A DNA stretch of 64,000 nt from Clostridiales bacterium. Its GTDB lineage: Bacteria; Bacillota; Clostridia; Lachnospirales; Lachnospiraceae. The stretch lies in contig DUNO01000048.1 of the NCBI GenBank assembly GCA_012839295.1, positions 62,001 to 126,000 on the forward strand, given 5' to 3'. This document shows, one piece after another, positions 46,959 through 55,492 of this stretch (its first letter is position 1; every line of letters begins with the position of its first letter). Below the pieces are notes generated by a model, which worked only from the letters and a program-made list of their open reading frames with translations, ran no database searches and was not told the DNA's origin. The position numbers and the translations under genes were made by a program.

Positions 46959-47939
46959 CTAGGCTTCCTTCTTTTCTTCAACAAGGATAACTTTTCTCGT
47001 CTTCTTTGTTTTCGATCTGATATCCCAAATAACCGCAAGTGCTATGATGCAGGCCTTAACAATCTGCTGGACATAGGAATCCACACCGATTAAGTTCATG
47101 ATATTATTTAAACAGCCGATAATAAATGCACCGGCTAAGGTTCCCATAGTGGTACCCACACCGCCGGAAAAGCTGGTTCCACCGACGATGGCGGCCGTTA
47201 AGCCTTCCATTTCATAGCCTATTGCACCGTTAGGCAGGCCCGCATTGACACGGGACATGAATAAAACACCTGCGATGCCTACTAAGATACCATTGATAAT
47301 GAATACGGTATATTTGTTCTTCTTTACTGTAATTCCTGCTGCAACGGAAGCTTCTTCATTGCCGCCGATGGCATACAGGGAACGTCCCAGTCTGGTATGC
47401 CTTAAGATATACCAGATCACCACTGTGATGACTGCCGTTATTATGATGGAGATGGGGACCGGTCCGATATTGCCCTGGCCAAAGATTACATAATTCTTTA
47501 ACTGCAGGATATTCTGTCCGTTCGTGATCAGTAAGGCCACACCCCGGGCAACCTGCATCATAACCAGCGTTGCGATAAAGGGCGGTGCATTCAGATGGGT
47601 AATCATAAAGGCATTTACCAGGTTACAGGTAACGGCAACAACAATTGCTACGATTACCGCCAATACTAGGGATCCGGTGGATTTATAGGCAATGATGGAC
47701 AACACGCCGGACAGGGCCAGCACCGCACCGGAGGACAGATCCAGCATGCCGCTGATGATCAAGAGCATTTCACCATAGGCCAGGATGGTGCTTACCGCCA
47801 GCTGCTTCATAATATTGGACAGATTGGCCGGTGATAAAAAGTTTTTGTTTAAGAAGCTGCATAGAAAAATCATTACAAACAAAACAATAAAGATTGAATA
47901 CTTCTCCTTGGCAGGAGCATTTTTAATTTTTGCGAACAT
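46959..47939 (-). CDS. Sugar ABC transporter permease, RbsC type (CUT2)
   Basis: 326 residues with eight to ten hydrophobic segments and the RbsC signature GGTSFSGGVGTTMGTLAGAFIIG near residue 260 (quoted in part: SGGVGTTMGTLAGAF). Forms the membrane channel of a CUT2 importer with the fused ATPase encoded 11 bases upstream. RBS AGGAGGGGAAGAA. Followed by the polyol dehydrogenase gene. Confidence 0.93.
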   Translation of the reverse strand: MFAKIKNAPAKEKYSIFIVLFVMIFLCSFLNKNFLSPANLSNIMKQLAVSTILAYGEMLLIISGMLDLSSGAVLALSGVLSIIAYKSTGSLVLAVIVAIVVAVTCNLVNAFMITHLNAPPFIATLVMMQVARGVALLITNGQNILQLKNYVIFGQGNIGPVPISIIITAVITVVIWYILRHTRLGRSLYAIGGNEEASVAAGITVKKNKYTVFIINGILVGIAGVLFMSRVNAGLPNGAIGYEMEGLTAAIVGGTSFSGGVGTTMGTLAGAFIIGCLNNIMNLIGVDSYVQQIVKACIIALAVIWDIRSKTKKTRKVILVEEKKEA

Positions 47940-47950
47940 TTCTTCCCCTC

Positions 47951-49444
47951 CTATTTCGTATTAGTCGCATATTTCATGATGGCTTCCTGGCTAAATTCAT
48001 CCTGCTTCAGTTCTCCGGTAATTTTGCCCTGGTTCATGACATAGATACGGTCACACATTCCGATTAGCTCCGGCAGCTCTGAGGATACCATGATTACCGC
48101 CCTTCCCTGCTTCGCCATATCCACCATCAGCTTATATATCTCAAATTTTGCCCCCACATCGATTCCTCTTGTCGGTTCATCCAGAATTAATATCTGGGGA
48201 TCCCGCAGCATCCATTTTGCCAGCAATACCTTCTGCTGGTTACCGCCGCTTAAGGACTGGATGGGAGTATCCAGGGAAGGTGTCTTCACATTCATTTTCT
48301 TAAAGTATTCTCCCACAATCCTGCGCTCCTCCTTATCGTGGGTATAGCCCCCATAGATTACCTTTTCCAGGCTTGAGATACTGGCATTTTCCATAACACT
48401 TCGGATCGGAATAATTCCATACCGCCTTCTGTCCTCGGAAAGCATTACCATCTTATGGCGGATACTGTCTGCCACCCCTTTAATTACCACCTTCTTATGA
48501 TTAATCCTGATCTCACCTGAGGTAATCGGATCAAGTCCAAAGACAGCCCTCATCACCTCGGTCCTTCCGGCACCGACAAGACCGGCAAAGCCTACAATCT
48601 CACCCTTCCTTACGTGGAAATCGATCTCCTTAAATATCCCTGTACTATGTAACCCATTCACCTCCAGGAGGGTTTCACCAACCGCAACCGGCTCCTTCGG
48701 ATACACATTTTCCATCTTCCGTCCTACCATGAGGGAAATTACCTGATCCATGGTCATTTCCTTTGCCGGATGGCTTTCCACTACGGCACCGTCCCGAAAT
48801 ACGGTAATATCATCGGCAATCTGAAATACCTCGTCGAGCTTATGGGAGATATACACGATACTTACGCCCTGCTGCTTTAGCTCCGCAATCTTTTTAAAGA
48901 GCATTTCCACTTCCCTGTGGGTGATGGAGGAGGTCGGCTCATCCATTACAATAATCTCCGCATTATTGGAAATGGCCTTAATGATCTCCAACATCTGTAT
49001 ATCTGATACGGTCAGGGTCTTTAGCTTCTGGGTCGGCTTGTAGGGCAGCTGTTCCGCTTCTAAAAACTCCAGGGTTTTCTTCCGTAACAGCTTCCAATCC
49101 ACCTTTCCCATTTTCTTAACCGGAAGCCTTCCTAAAAATAAATTTTCTTCAATGGACATCTCCGGTACATAGTTCAATTCCTGAGCAATCATTGCAATCC
49201 CATGCTGTCTCGCATGGATCGGACTTTGGATCTTAACCGGCTTTTCATCGATAAAGATCTGGCCGGCATCCGGTTTATAAATACCATTGATGATTTTCAT
49301 TAAAGTGGATTTACCTGCCCCATTTTCTCCGCACAGGGCATGGACCGTACCTTTTCTAACTTCAAAATCAATTTTATTTAAAGCTTTGACGCCGGGAAAG
49401 GATTTCTCTATCTGAGATACCCTAAGCTTGATATCCTGCTTCAT
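47951..49444 (-). CDS. Sugar ABC transporter ATP-binding protein, RbsA type
   Basis: 497 residues with two ATPase domains fused in tandem, as in RbsA/XylG. The first has Walker A CGENGAGKSTLM near residue 35, and a Q-loop and signature region around TVSDIQMLEIIKA; the second has the diverged P-loop GLVGAGRTEV, LSGGNQQKVLLAKW and ILDEPTRGIDVGAK. The start at 49444 follows GGGAGGCATTGAA; a reading to 49504 would add 20 residues that overlap the promoter. It has its own copy of the operon promoter. Confidence 0.92.
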   Translation of the reverse strand: MKQDIKLRVSQIEKSFPGVKALNKIDFEVRKGTVHALCGENGAGKSTLMKIINGIYKPDAGQIFIDEKPVKIQSPIHARQHGIAMIAQELNYVPEMSIEENLFLGRLPVKKMGKVDWKLLRKKTLEFLEAEQLPYKPTQKLKTLTVSDIQMLEIIKAISNNAEIIVMDEPTSSITHREVEMLFKKIAELKQQGVSIVYISHKLDEVFQIADDITVFRDGAVVESHPAKEMTMDQVISLMVGRKMENVYPKEPVAVGETLLEVNGLHSTGIFKEIDFHVRKGEIVGFAGLVGAGRTEVMRAVFGLDPITSGEIRINHKKVVIKGVADSIRHKMVMLSEDRRRYGIIPIRSVMENASISSLEKVIYGGYTHDKEERRIVGEYFKKMNVKTPSLDTPIQSLSGGNQQKVLLAKWMLRDPQILILDEPTRGIDVGAKFEIYKLMVDMAKQGRAVIMVSSELPELIGMCDRIYVMNQGKITGELKQDEFSQEAIMKYATNTK

Positions 49445-49489
49445 TTCAATGCCTCCCAATTCATAATTTTCATTCGCCAGGGTGTTATC

Positions 49490-49629
49490 TTGTTTCTGCA
49501 TCAACTATAACATTCCCTTGATTTTTTCAGAAGAAACAGGATTTCTGTGTTCGTGTACTTTATTATCATATTTCTCGTTAATTTATTAACCATGTAAAAT
49601 ATTGTGGTGGAGATGCAAAATATTGTGAT
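49490..49629 (-). promoter_or_regulatory. Promoter/operator copy 1, before the ATPase gene
   Basis: On the minus strand TTCTGA (49527-49532), 17 bases, TATAGT (49504-49509). Upstream of it are two 15-base direct repeats (plus-strand ATGTAAAATATTGTG at 49592-49606 and ATGCAAAATATTGTG at 49613-49627) spaced 21 bases apart. Nearly the whole block recurs at 51090-51228. The -10 lies within the longer possible reading frame of the ATPase gene, supporting the shorter start. Confidence 0.75.
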
Positions 49630-49851
49630 GTGTTTCGTTTCCCCACGGCGGTTATCCGATGTATCATATCCCTTCTCCGGAAGGTAACCGGTATGCTGCT
49701 ATCATAGACACAAAAACTGATTGCTTTCCTATTCCAGAAAACAACCGGTTTTTAGAGTAGTCTCTTTTGTATTTTCATGCAGTATGCCTCCTCGGATACC
49801 AACAAAGTTAATCAACAAGCTTAATAGCCTCTGAACAATTATCCTAATAGA

Positions 49852-49891
49852 ATATATCCGGCAGGTGATCATGACCTCCTGCCGGATATAT
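49852..49891 (-). promoter_or_regulatory. Intercistronic hairpin after a binding-protein gene
   Basis: ATATATCCGGCAGG (49852-49865) pairs perfectly with CCTGCCGGATATAT (49878-49891) around a 12-base loop. It lies 43 bases after the binding-protein stop and has no T-run. Between it and the promoter block (49630-49851) I see nothing else. Confidence 0.65.
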
Positions 49892-49933
49892 ATAATTTAA
49901 TGCTATATGGAGTTTATATATGTAATTCCCTGA

Positions 49934-50956
49934 TTACTCTTTGATTAACCCTCTTTCCTTGTACATGGATACATATTCACCCGCATTGTCTTTGGTAATT
50001 AATACTTCCTCAATATCCACATTAATTTCAGTCTCTTCACCGGTTAAAAGCTTATGGACGGATTCTAAATTTAAAGCCGCCAGATCAATTGCAGACTGTA
50101 AACAGGTGGAGGTCATTTTACCATCCTGGATCAGTAAGCAGGCTTCTGCTGTTCCGTCCACACCATAGGATAATATTTTACCCGGATCTGCAACAACCTC
50201 TAATGCGCCTGCTGCCATATTATCGTTCATGGAGATGATTGCATCGATCTGACCGTAAGCGGTAACCCAGTCTTCCATAAATGCCATAGCTTCATCCTTA
50301 TTCCAGCTTGCAATATCCTCAGCAATAATTGTTACATCAGGTCTCTTATCAAAAAATTCTGCCTGCCATGCTTTTCTTCTTTCATCCGCATGGAAATTGC
50401 CGGAAGGACCGTTTAACACTACAACCTTACCGTTCTGGGGCACCTGCTCCAGGGCTAACGCTGCGTTAACCGCTGCCTGCTTGTAAGGATCTGCATCCAC
50501 GGAGGAAGCCCCCTTAATACCATCGATACGTGCATTGGTTGTGATGGCAATAATTCCTGCTGCAACAATTTTCTCAACGTATGGTCTTTGTGCCTCGCCG
50601 TTATTTGGCTGTACAATGATGGCATCATAACCATTTGTGATTGCATTCTCAATTGCCGCATTTTCTTTTTCATCATCGGCCTGGCCGTCGAATACATCCA
50701 AGGTAATATCATCATATTCTTTGGCTGCTGCTTTCATTTCATTTGCAAGCCATGCTGCAAAGGAGTCTGACTGGGTTCTTGCAATATAAGCAACCCTGTA
50801 TTGTTTGGAGCCTTCCTCATTTCCTTTTGCTTCATTTCCCTGATTATTCGTTGTTGCACCTGTCTGTGCCTTGTTGCCGTCGGAAGAACTACATCCCATA
50901 AAAGTAGCTCCTACTAATGAAAGGCACAATACTAAACTTAATAACTTTTTTTTCAT
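49934..50956 (-). CDS. Sugar-binding lipoprotein, RbsB type (CUT2)
   Basis: 340 residues. Lipoprotein signal with lipobox FMGC and an Asn/Gln/Gly/Lys linker, then a periplasmic-binding-protein type 1 domain (VAYIARTQSDSFAAWLANEM, and QADDEKENAAIENAITNGYD near residue 90; ISMNDNMAAGALEV near residue 240). It captures sugar for the RbsA/RbsC-type importer encoded next, though separated from it by a hairpin and a second promoter. RBS AGAAAGGAAGGAAG. Confidence 0.92.
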   Translation of the reverse strand: MKKKLLSLVLCLSLVGATFMGCSSSDGNKAQTGATTNNQGNEAKGNEEGSKQYRVAYIARTQSDSFAAWLANEMKAAAKEYDDITLDVFDGQADDEKENAAIENAITNGYDAIIVQPNNGEAQRPYVEKIVAAGIIAITTNARIDGIKGASSVDADPYKQAAVNAALALEQVPQNGKVVVLNGPSGNFHADERRKAWQAEFFDKRPDVTIIAEDIASWNKDEAMAFMEDWVTAYGQIDAIISMNDNMAAGALEVVADPGKILSYGVDGTAEACLLIQDGKMTSTCLQSAIDLAALNLESVHKLLTGEETEINVDIEEVLITKDNAGEYVSMYKERGLIKE

Positions 50957-51089
50957 AAACCCTCTTCCTTCCTTTCTTTTTGTTGAATTTATAATACAAT
51001 GACGTATTATCCTGATAATAACAGCCTTTCTCTTTGCTTAGGGAAGCGGCTTCACCTCCTTTGATTTGTTTAACAAGCTTCGGGGGGTT

Positions 51090-51228
51090 CTTGTTTCTGA
51101 ATAAACTATAGCATTTCTGCCCTCGGTTCAGAAGAAACATAATTTCTGTGTTTGTGTATTTTATTGTTTAAAACTTTGTTAATTGCTTAACCATGTAAAA
51201 TATTGTGATTGATATGGAAACTATTGTG
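51090..51228 (-). promoter_or_regulatory. Promoter/operator copy 2, before the binding-protein gene
   Basis: On the minus strand TTCTGA (51128-51133), 17 bases, TATAGT (51105-51110). The direct repeats are plus-strand ATGTAAAATATTGTG (51193-51207) and ATGGAAACTATTGTG (51214-51228), again 21 bases apart. The core elements and their spacings are the same as in copy 1. The 130-base leader to the ATG at 50956 contains a GGAGGTGA that starts no plausible gene. Confidence 0.75.
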
Positions 51229-51272
51229 CACCGTACCATGAATAAGATCACGGGCCATTATCCGTCATGAAT

Positions 51273-51330
51273 AAAAAAATAATATATTAAGGAGCCGCTA
51301 TACATCGGTTTCTTAATATATTATTTTATA
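51273..51330 (-). terminator. Terminator of the Csp-like protease gene
   Basis: AAAATAATATATTAAG (51276-51291) pairs perfectly with CTTAATATATTATTTT (51312-51327). On the minus strand T7 follows. It lies about 80 bases after the protease stop. Confidence 0.85.
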
Positions 51331-51410
51331 AAGAAGAACTATTGGCAGGTAATCTTAACATCGCTCATTCCGGTCGTTGAAGAACCGTTTTTCTTATCAT
51401 AGGAATCATT

Positions 51411-53117
51411 TTACGGTAATGAGCCTCTTAAACTTTCATATGCTCCTATGATATTAACTACCCCATATCCCCAATCTCTATTCGGATACTCTATGTTAGG
51501 GCTCCTTGTGGCACCTCTGATCAATAGATTTTTGATATCAGTTCCATCTAAATGCTTAATGTATCCCCTTACCTTCCCCCATTCTAATAAAATCGCTGCG
51601 ATTCCGGCAATGTATGCGGCAGAAATACTGGTTCCAGAGTGGACTGAGTACTCATTGTTCGGTACTGGACATAACACATTTATTCCCGGAGCCGCCAGGG
51701 TAGGAGCTATTTGGTCAGTTCTTGTATACCCTTTACTGGCATAGGCATATAAGCTGTTATTCCCGGAATCATAGGCTGTTGCAACAATTGGTATGAACAC
51801 ATTGGCAGGCGAAGTTAATGTGGTATAAGGTGTTGAGCTAATAAAATAGGTTTCGGGGCCAATAAATTGATTGATTGGCAACCAGATGTTTAACCGCAAT
51901 TCGAGTGCCTTATTTACTTTATTTATCGTAAATTTCCACGTACCTTCCGTAGGATTTCTTAATCTGATAATTGTCAGCTGGGCACCGGACCGAGAACCAA
52001 CTATCTGAAAAAATATACTCAAGTCCGTATTTTCAAAAACAAAGCTGATATCCCTGTTTTCCTGCAGCCTTGGAGCAATTGTAGGTACATATTCCCCACC
52101 GGGAGTTACCAGTTCAATGGAGAAAGTATTCGGTGCATCACCCCATATTTCCATCATAAACCCTTTTTCATTTGCTCCTACCCTTAATTCTACAGTATCA
52201 CCATCGGTATTTCTACCCAATACTCTCTCATAGTGGCGTCTGCTCATGCCTTCATTTCCTGCAGCAATACTAACCGCTATTCCATCCACCTGGCCCAGGT
52301 TTGATAAATATGTACTAAGAGCCCCGTTTACATCATGGGCTCCTTGTGAAGTACCCAACCCTATGCAGATAGAAATAGGCCGATCCAGTTCCCTGGCCGT
52401 ATCTATTAGATATTTTACCCCCAGCATAATATCATTTTCCTGATAACATATTGCATCCTCCGGTACAGCATAAAGATAACGTATGTTTTGCTTGGCGGGC
52501 TTTAATTTAACAACTACAATTTCTGCATCAGGTACTAAGCCGGAAAAATTATTATTGTTATCCTCTGCACCGGCAATAATTCCGGCCAGCAGGGTGCCAT
52601 GGCCTATTTCATCTGTGCTTGGGACAATTTCAAGAGGGTTGGTGCTTTTTAATGCTAAATTTATTTGCTCACTGGTATACACGGATCCATAATTTATATT
52701 CCCGGGATGAATACCACTTTGTATTGTCTGATCCCAAATAGAAGCTATTTTGGTCGTTCCGTCCGCTTTAAGGAAAGTATTATGGCTGTAATCTATACCA
52801 GTATCAACAATCCCAATTAAAACGCCTTGACCCCTTAAATCCAGGTTGGGAATAGAACGGAGCCTGGTCACACCTGTTGCTTCAATATTTTGATAATCTA
52901 ATAACCCAAACAGGCGGACATAGATCTTATAACCATGTTCAATTAACGTATTAGGTGAGTATTGCTCCATCGGTACATAAACAGAATTGTAAATAGAGTC
53001 TATGTTGTTATAGCAAATATCCCGTTCTTCTAACTCTCCGTCGGAGGCAAGTTCATAATCCGTAATAAAATCTATATACTCTTCACTGATTACCCTATTG
53101 GTACAATTGCCGAACAT
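51411..53117 (-). CDS. Csp-like subtilisin-family (S8) serine protease
   Basis: 568 residues, close to the size of the clostridial CspA/B/C germination proteases. An N-terminal prodomain-like region of about 90 residues precedes the subtilase domain. The triad is complete: Asp105 in GIVDTGIDYSH, His173 in GHGTLLAG, Ser497 in HSGTSISAAY. A jelly-roll-like insertion of Csp proteases would correspond to about residues 290-420. No signal peptide, consistent with loading into the spore coat from the mother cell. Monocistronic, next to the collagen-like genes. In the spore it could process cortex-lytic or surface proteins; target unknown. Confidence 0.88.
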   Translation of the reverse strand: MFGNCTNRVISEEYIDFITDYELASDGELEERDICYNNIDSIYNSVYVPMEQYSPNTLIEHGYKIYVRLFGLLDYQNIEATGVTRLRSIPNLDLRGQGVLIGIVDTGIDYSHNTFLKADGTTKIASIWDQTIQSGIHPGNINYGSVYTSEQINLALKSTNPLEIVPSTDEIGHGTLLAGIIAGAEDNNNNFSGLVPDAEIVVVKLKPAKQNIRYLYAVPEDAICYQENDIMLGVKYLIDTARELDRPISICIGLGTSQGAHDVNGALSTYLSNLGQVDGIAVSIAAGNEGMSRRHYERVLGRNTDGDTVELRVGANEKGFMMEIWGDAPNTFSIELVTPGGEYVPTIAPRLQENRDISFVFENTDLSIFFQIVGSRSGAQLTIIRLRNPTEGTWKFTINKVNKALELRLNIWLPINQFIGPETYFISSTPYTTLTSPANVFIPIVATAYDSGNNSLYAYASKGYTRTDQIAPTLAAPGINVLCPVPNNEYSVHSGTSISAAYIAGIAAILLEWGKVRGYIKHLDGTDIKNLLIRGATRSPNIEYPNRDWGYGVVNIIGAYESLRGSLP

Positions 53118-53181
53118 TGAAATACTTCCTTAAATACTTTATTAAAATATATGCGGATGATCCGCTTTGAATGAGAGCATC

Positions 53182-53319
53182 CTACTCCTGCAGCAGATTA
53201 TTCATACTCTGGATGCTGGTCCAGAGCGTGGACGCATTATGGCGCAGGGAGGAGGCTGCCGGCGGTAGGATTCCGGACAATCCAAGCACCAGCAGCCCGG
53301 ATCCCGCCCTTTTTGACAT
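53182..53319 (-). CDS. Small protein of 45 residues after the collagen-like gene
   Basis: The ATG lies 10 bases after the collagen-like stop and opens 45 codons with a hydrophobic, Gly/Leu-rich start (GSGLLVLGLSGILPPAASS) and a hydrophilic tail. No strong ribosome binding site is seen, so it would depend on translational coupling. Its position at the end of a glycosyltransferase-collagen operon suggests a spore-surface or membrane-associated role, but no family was recognised. Confidence 0.4.
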   Translation of the reverse strand: MSKRAGSGLLVLGLSGILPPAASSLRHNASTLWTSIQSMNNLLQE

Positions 53320-53329
53320 TTGAATCACG

Positions 53330-54232
53330 CTATAGCTCAATAACAGCCAAACGTGCCTGGCCGCACACAACCGAGTTCGGACCCAGCAACTGGACCGTCA
53401 GGGCTACCTTATCACAATACCCATGGGTTGAAAACAGGATTGTTCCCGAAGCTGCGGTAAATGGAGTATAGTAGCATAAATTGCTTGATTTATAGTAAGT
53501 GAATAAATCAATATCCCCCTCCTGACCCGAGGCCTTTAAGAGGATCGCAAGGTTCTGCCTTGTATTAGCCACTCCTACGATATTGATAGAAAGGGAGACG
53601 CTGTAGCACCGGTCCGGCTCCAGCCAGATTATGCCACGGTCACAGTTCTCATATACTATGCATTTTCCTTTTATAAAATCACATTCCCAGGGAAATAGCT
53701 GGGAGCTTTTCCATTGATACTCCAGAGCCATCTCAGAAAAGGCTGCAACACAGTTTGAGGATTTTCCCGGAGGCCCCATTGGTCCGGTAGCTCCTGTGGC
53801 TCCTGTAGGCCCGGCAGGTCCCGCTGGCCCTGTGGTTCCTTTTGGTCCCCTTGGCCCGGTTGCTCCGGTTGCTCCCTTTGCTCCCGGTGGCCCGGTAGGC
53901 CCCTTAGGCCCGGTTGCTCCGGTCGGTCCCGTTGGGCCAAGGTCAGCAGCCATAACCTCTATCACACTATCCATCTTGCTTTTTAAGAAAACCTGATTCT
54001 GCATTACAACCTCCATCAGGGATTCCACACTTTTATTAACGTCTATTACCTCTTCAATGCTTGCCCCGCAATGCTCGGATAGCTCCTTTAGGACATATTG
54101 TATCTTTTCCCCCTCTGCATTAATAATATGGCTAAGACCAAGCTCTTCCATGGCAATAGAGGCTAATATCATATTTAATGCTTGCTCACGCGTGATCTCG
54201 GGACTAATGTTTGGAAATGTCGGCATTGACAT
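53330..54232 (-). CDS. Collagen-like spore-surface protein (BclA type)
   Basis: 300 residues: an N-terminal domain (about 1-95) shared with three other proteins in this window ([32 protein letters not shown]), about 20 Gly-X-Y triplets (about 99-160) and a 135-residue C-terminal beta-rich domain. Here the triplets include Lys, Arg and Pro (GPK, GAK, GPR, GPP), unlike the Thr-dominated repeats of the other three. The start at 54232 follows GGAGGTGATGTTA. It lies 23 bases after the glycosyltransferase gene, in the same operon. Confidence 0.85.
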   Translation of the reverse strand: MSMPTFPNISPEITREQALNMILASIAMEELGLSHIINAEGEKIQYVLKELSEHCGASIEEVIDVNKSVESLMEVVMQNQVFLKSKMDSVIEVMAADLGPTGPTGATGPKGPTGPPGAKGATGATGPRGPKGTTGPAGPAGPTGATGATGPMGPPGKSSNCVAAFSEMALEYQWKSSQLFPWECDFIKGKCIVYENCDRGIIWLEPDRCYSVSLSINIVGVANTRQNLAILLKASGQEGDIDLFTYYKSSNLCYYTPFTAASGTILFSTHGYCDKVALTVQLLGPNSVVCGQARLAVIEL

Positions 54233-54255
54233 TAACATCACCTCCTTAAAACGAT

Positions 54256-55329
54256 TTACGGTTTATTTTTAAAATAAACCTGATTGCTTAATGCGGCTGC
54301 GGAATACGGTTTTATTAAAAGTGCCTGGTCATTGTATTCCCCTGCCTTTTTGTAATTCCCGATATGGTCATAGCAGACGGCCAGCTCAATGAAGGGAATA
54401 TAGTCCCAACAGTCCGGCTGTATAAAGCCCCAGCTGTCCGCAGGCTTTTCTAAAGTCAAAATGAATTCAAACCAGAAGGCAGCACGCCTGTAATCCTCCT
54501 GTTTCTGATAATAGTAACCAAGCTGGCAGCAAATCTCCGCCCTCGGAGTATCATAGACAAAGCTTCGCAGCAAAGCCAAAAGTGCCTTTTCTGAATGATT
54601 TATTTCAAAATAACATTTGGCCAGCTCGCCGCAGGCAGTAATATTATCCTCCTTCCAGCCCAGCCCGGATGCCAGGAACTCTTCAAACTGGACGATTGCC
54701 TCCGCCGTCCTTCCATGATCCTTAAGCTCCCTTGCATAGTAATACATACCCCTTGGTGATAAAGAATCCCCCCTCTTTTTTATCCCCTCATAGATCTCCA
54801 GGTTTCTGGTTCCATGGACCGCACCCGGGGGCTTCCCATGGGTAATGGCAATATTTGAATTTATAGTCCTGCCATAAACCTGCAAATACTCATGGACCGG
54901 CTCCATCCACTTAAAATTAGCTTCCCTCTTCACCAGCCTCTCCCTATAATAGGAAAAAACAACATTTCCCCTCAGGTCAAAGCCGGTATTGTATTTCATC
55001 ATAACTGCATTGACCTCCGGATTAAGTGTTTCCTTTAATTTAAGGAACTCCAGGGCATCCTCCGGCATAAGGATATCATCCGCGTCCAGCCACAGGATAT
55101 AATCCATGGTGGCAAAGCTGTAGGAATAATTACGGGCTGCTGAAAAATCATTGATCCACTGGTAATCATATATTTTTTCCGTGTATGTTGAACATAGCTC
55201 CTTTGTGCGGTCGGTTGAACCAGTATCCACGATAATAATCTCATCCACTATATCTGCAACTGAATTCAGGCACCTTTCTATGGTGCTTTCTTCATTTTTT
55301 ACGATCATACATAGGCTGACGGTAATCAT
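54256..55329 (-). CDS. Family 2 glycosyltransferase with TPR repeats
   Basis: 357 residues. The N-terminal GT2 domain has [30 protein letters not shown] and the metal-binding LDADD motif near residue 90. The C-terminal 150 residues are TPR-like helical repeats, as in protein-directed glycosyltransferases such as those modifying bacterial glycoproteins. First gene of an operon with a collagen-like protein, so it probably glycosylates that repeat region. A mother-cell-sigma-like promoter lies upstream. RBS GGAGTGAAAAAG. Confidence 0.9.
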   Translation of the reverse strand: MITVSLCMIVKNEESTIERCLNSVADIVDEIIIVDTGSTDRTKELCSTYTEKIYDYQWINDFSAARNYSYSFATMDYILWLDADDILMPEDALEFLKLKETLNPEVNAVMMKYNTGFDLRGNVVFSYYRERLVKREANFKWMEPVHEYLQVYGRTINSNIAITHGKPPGAVHGTRNLEIYEGIKKRGDSLSPRGMYYYARELKDHGRTAEAIVQFEEFLASGLGWKEDNITACGELAKCYFEINHSEKALLALLRSFVYDTPRAEICCQLGYYYQKQEDYRRAAFWFEFILTLEKPADSWGFIQPDCWDYIPFIELAVCYDHIGNYKKAGEYNDQALLIKPYSAAALSNQVYFKNKP

Positions 55330-55381
55330 TCTTTTTCACTCCTGTTACACGGGAAGCTTCCCTCTCCACAACGCTACACAA

Positions 55382-55408
55382 TATTATATGTAGTATCAGG
55401 ATACCGGT
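55382..55408 (-). promoter_or_regulatory. Sigma-K/E-like promoter of the minus-strand glycosyltransferase
   Basis: On the minus strand AC (55407-55408), 16 bases, CATATAATA (55382-55390), matching the mother-cell pattern AC-N16-CATANNNTA, 53 bases upstream of the ATG at 55329. Confidence 0.5.
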
Positions 55409-55431
55409 GACGATATATTGATGCTTTTGTC

Positions 55432-55458
55432 ACATTTTGTAACCTATAACATACAATA
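55432..55458 (+). promoter_or_regulatory. Sigma-K/E-like promoter of the plus-strand glycosyltransferase
   Basis: AC (55432-55433), 16 bases, CATACAATA (55450-55458), matching AC-N16-CATANNNTA; CATACAAT is also the sigma-E -10 consensus. It lies 34 bases upstream of the GTG at 55493 and mirrors the promoter on the other strand. Confidence 0.5.
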
Positions 55459-55492
55459 CTATTGACCTATATAAATTGGGGATGATTGAATT

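Noticed and set aside
50889-51140. 83-codon minus-strand frame over the leader of the RbsB-type gene
   Set aside because: Overlaps the promoter and signal peptide in another frame; composition is random.
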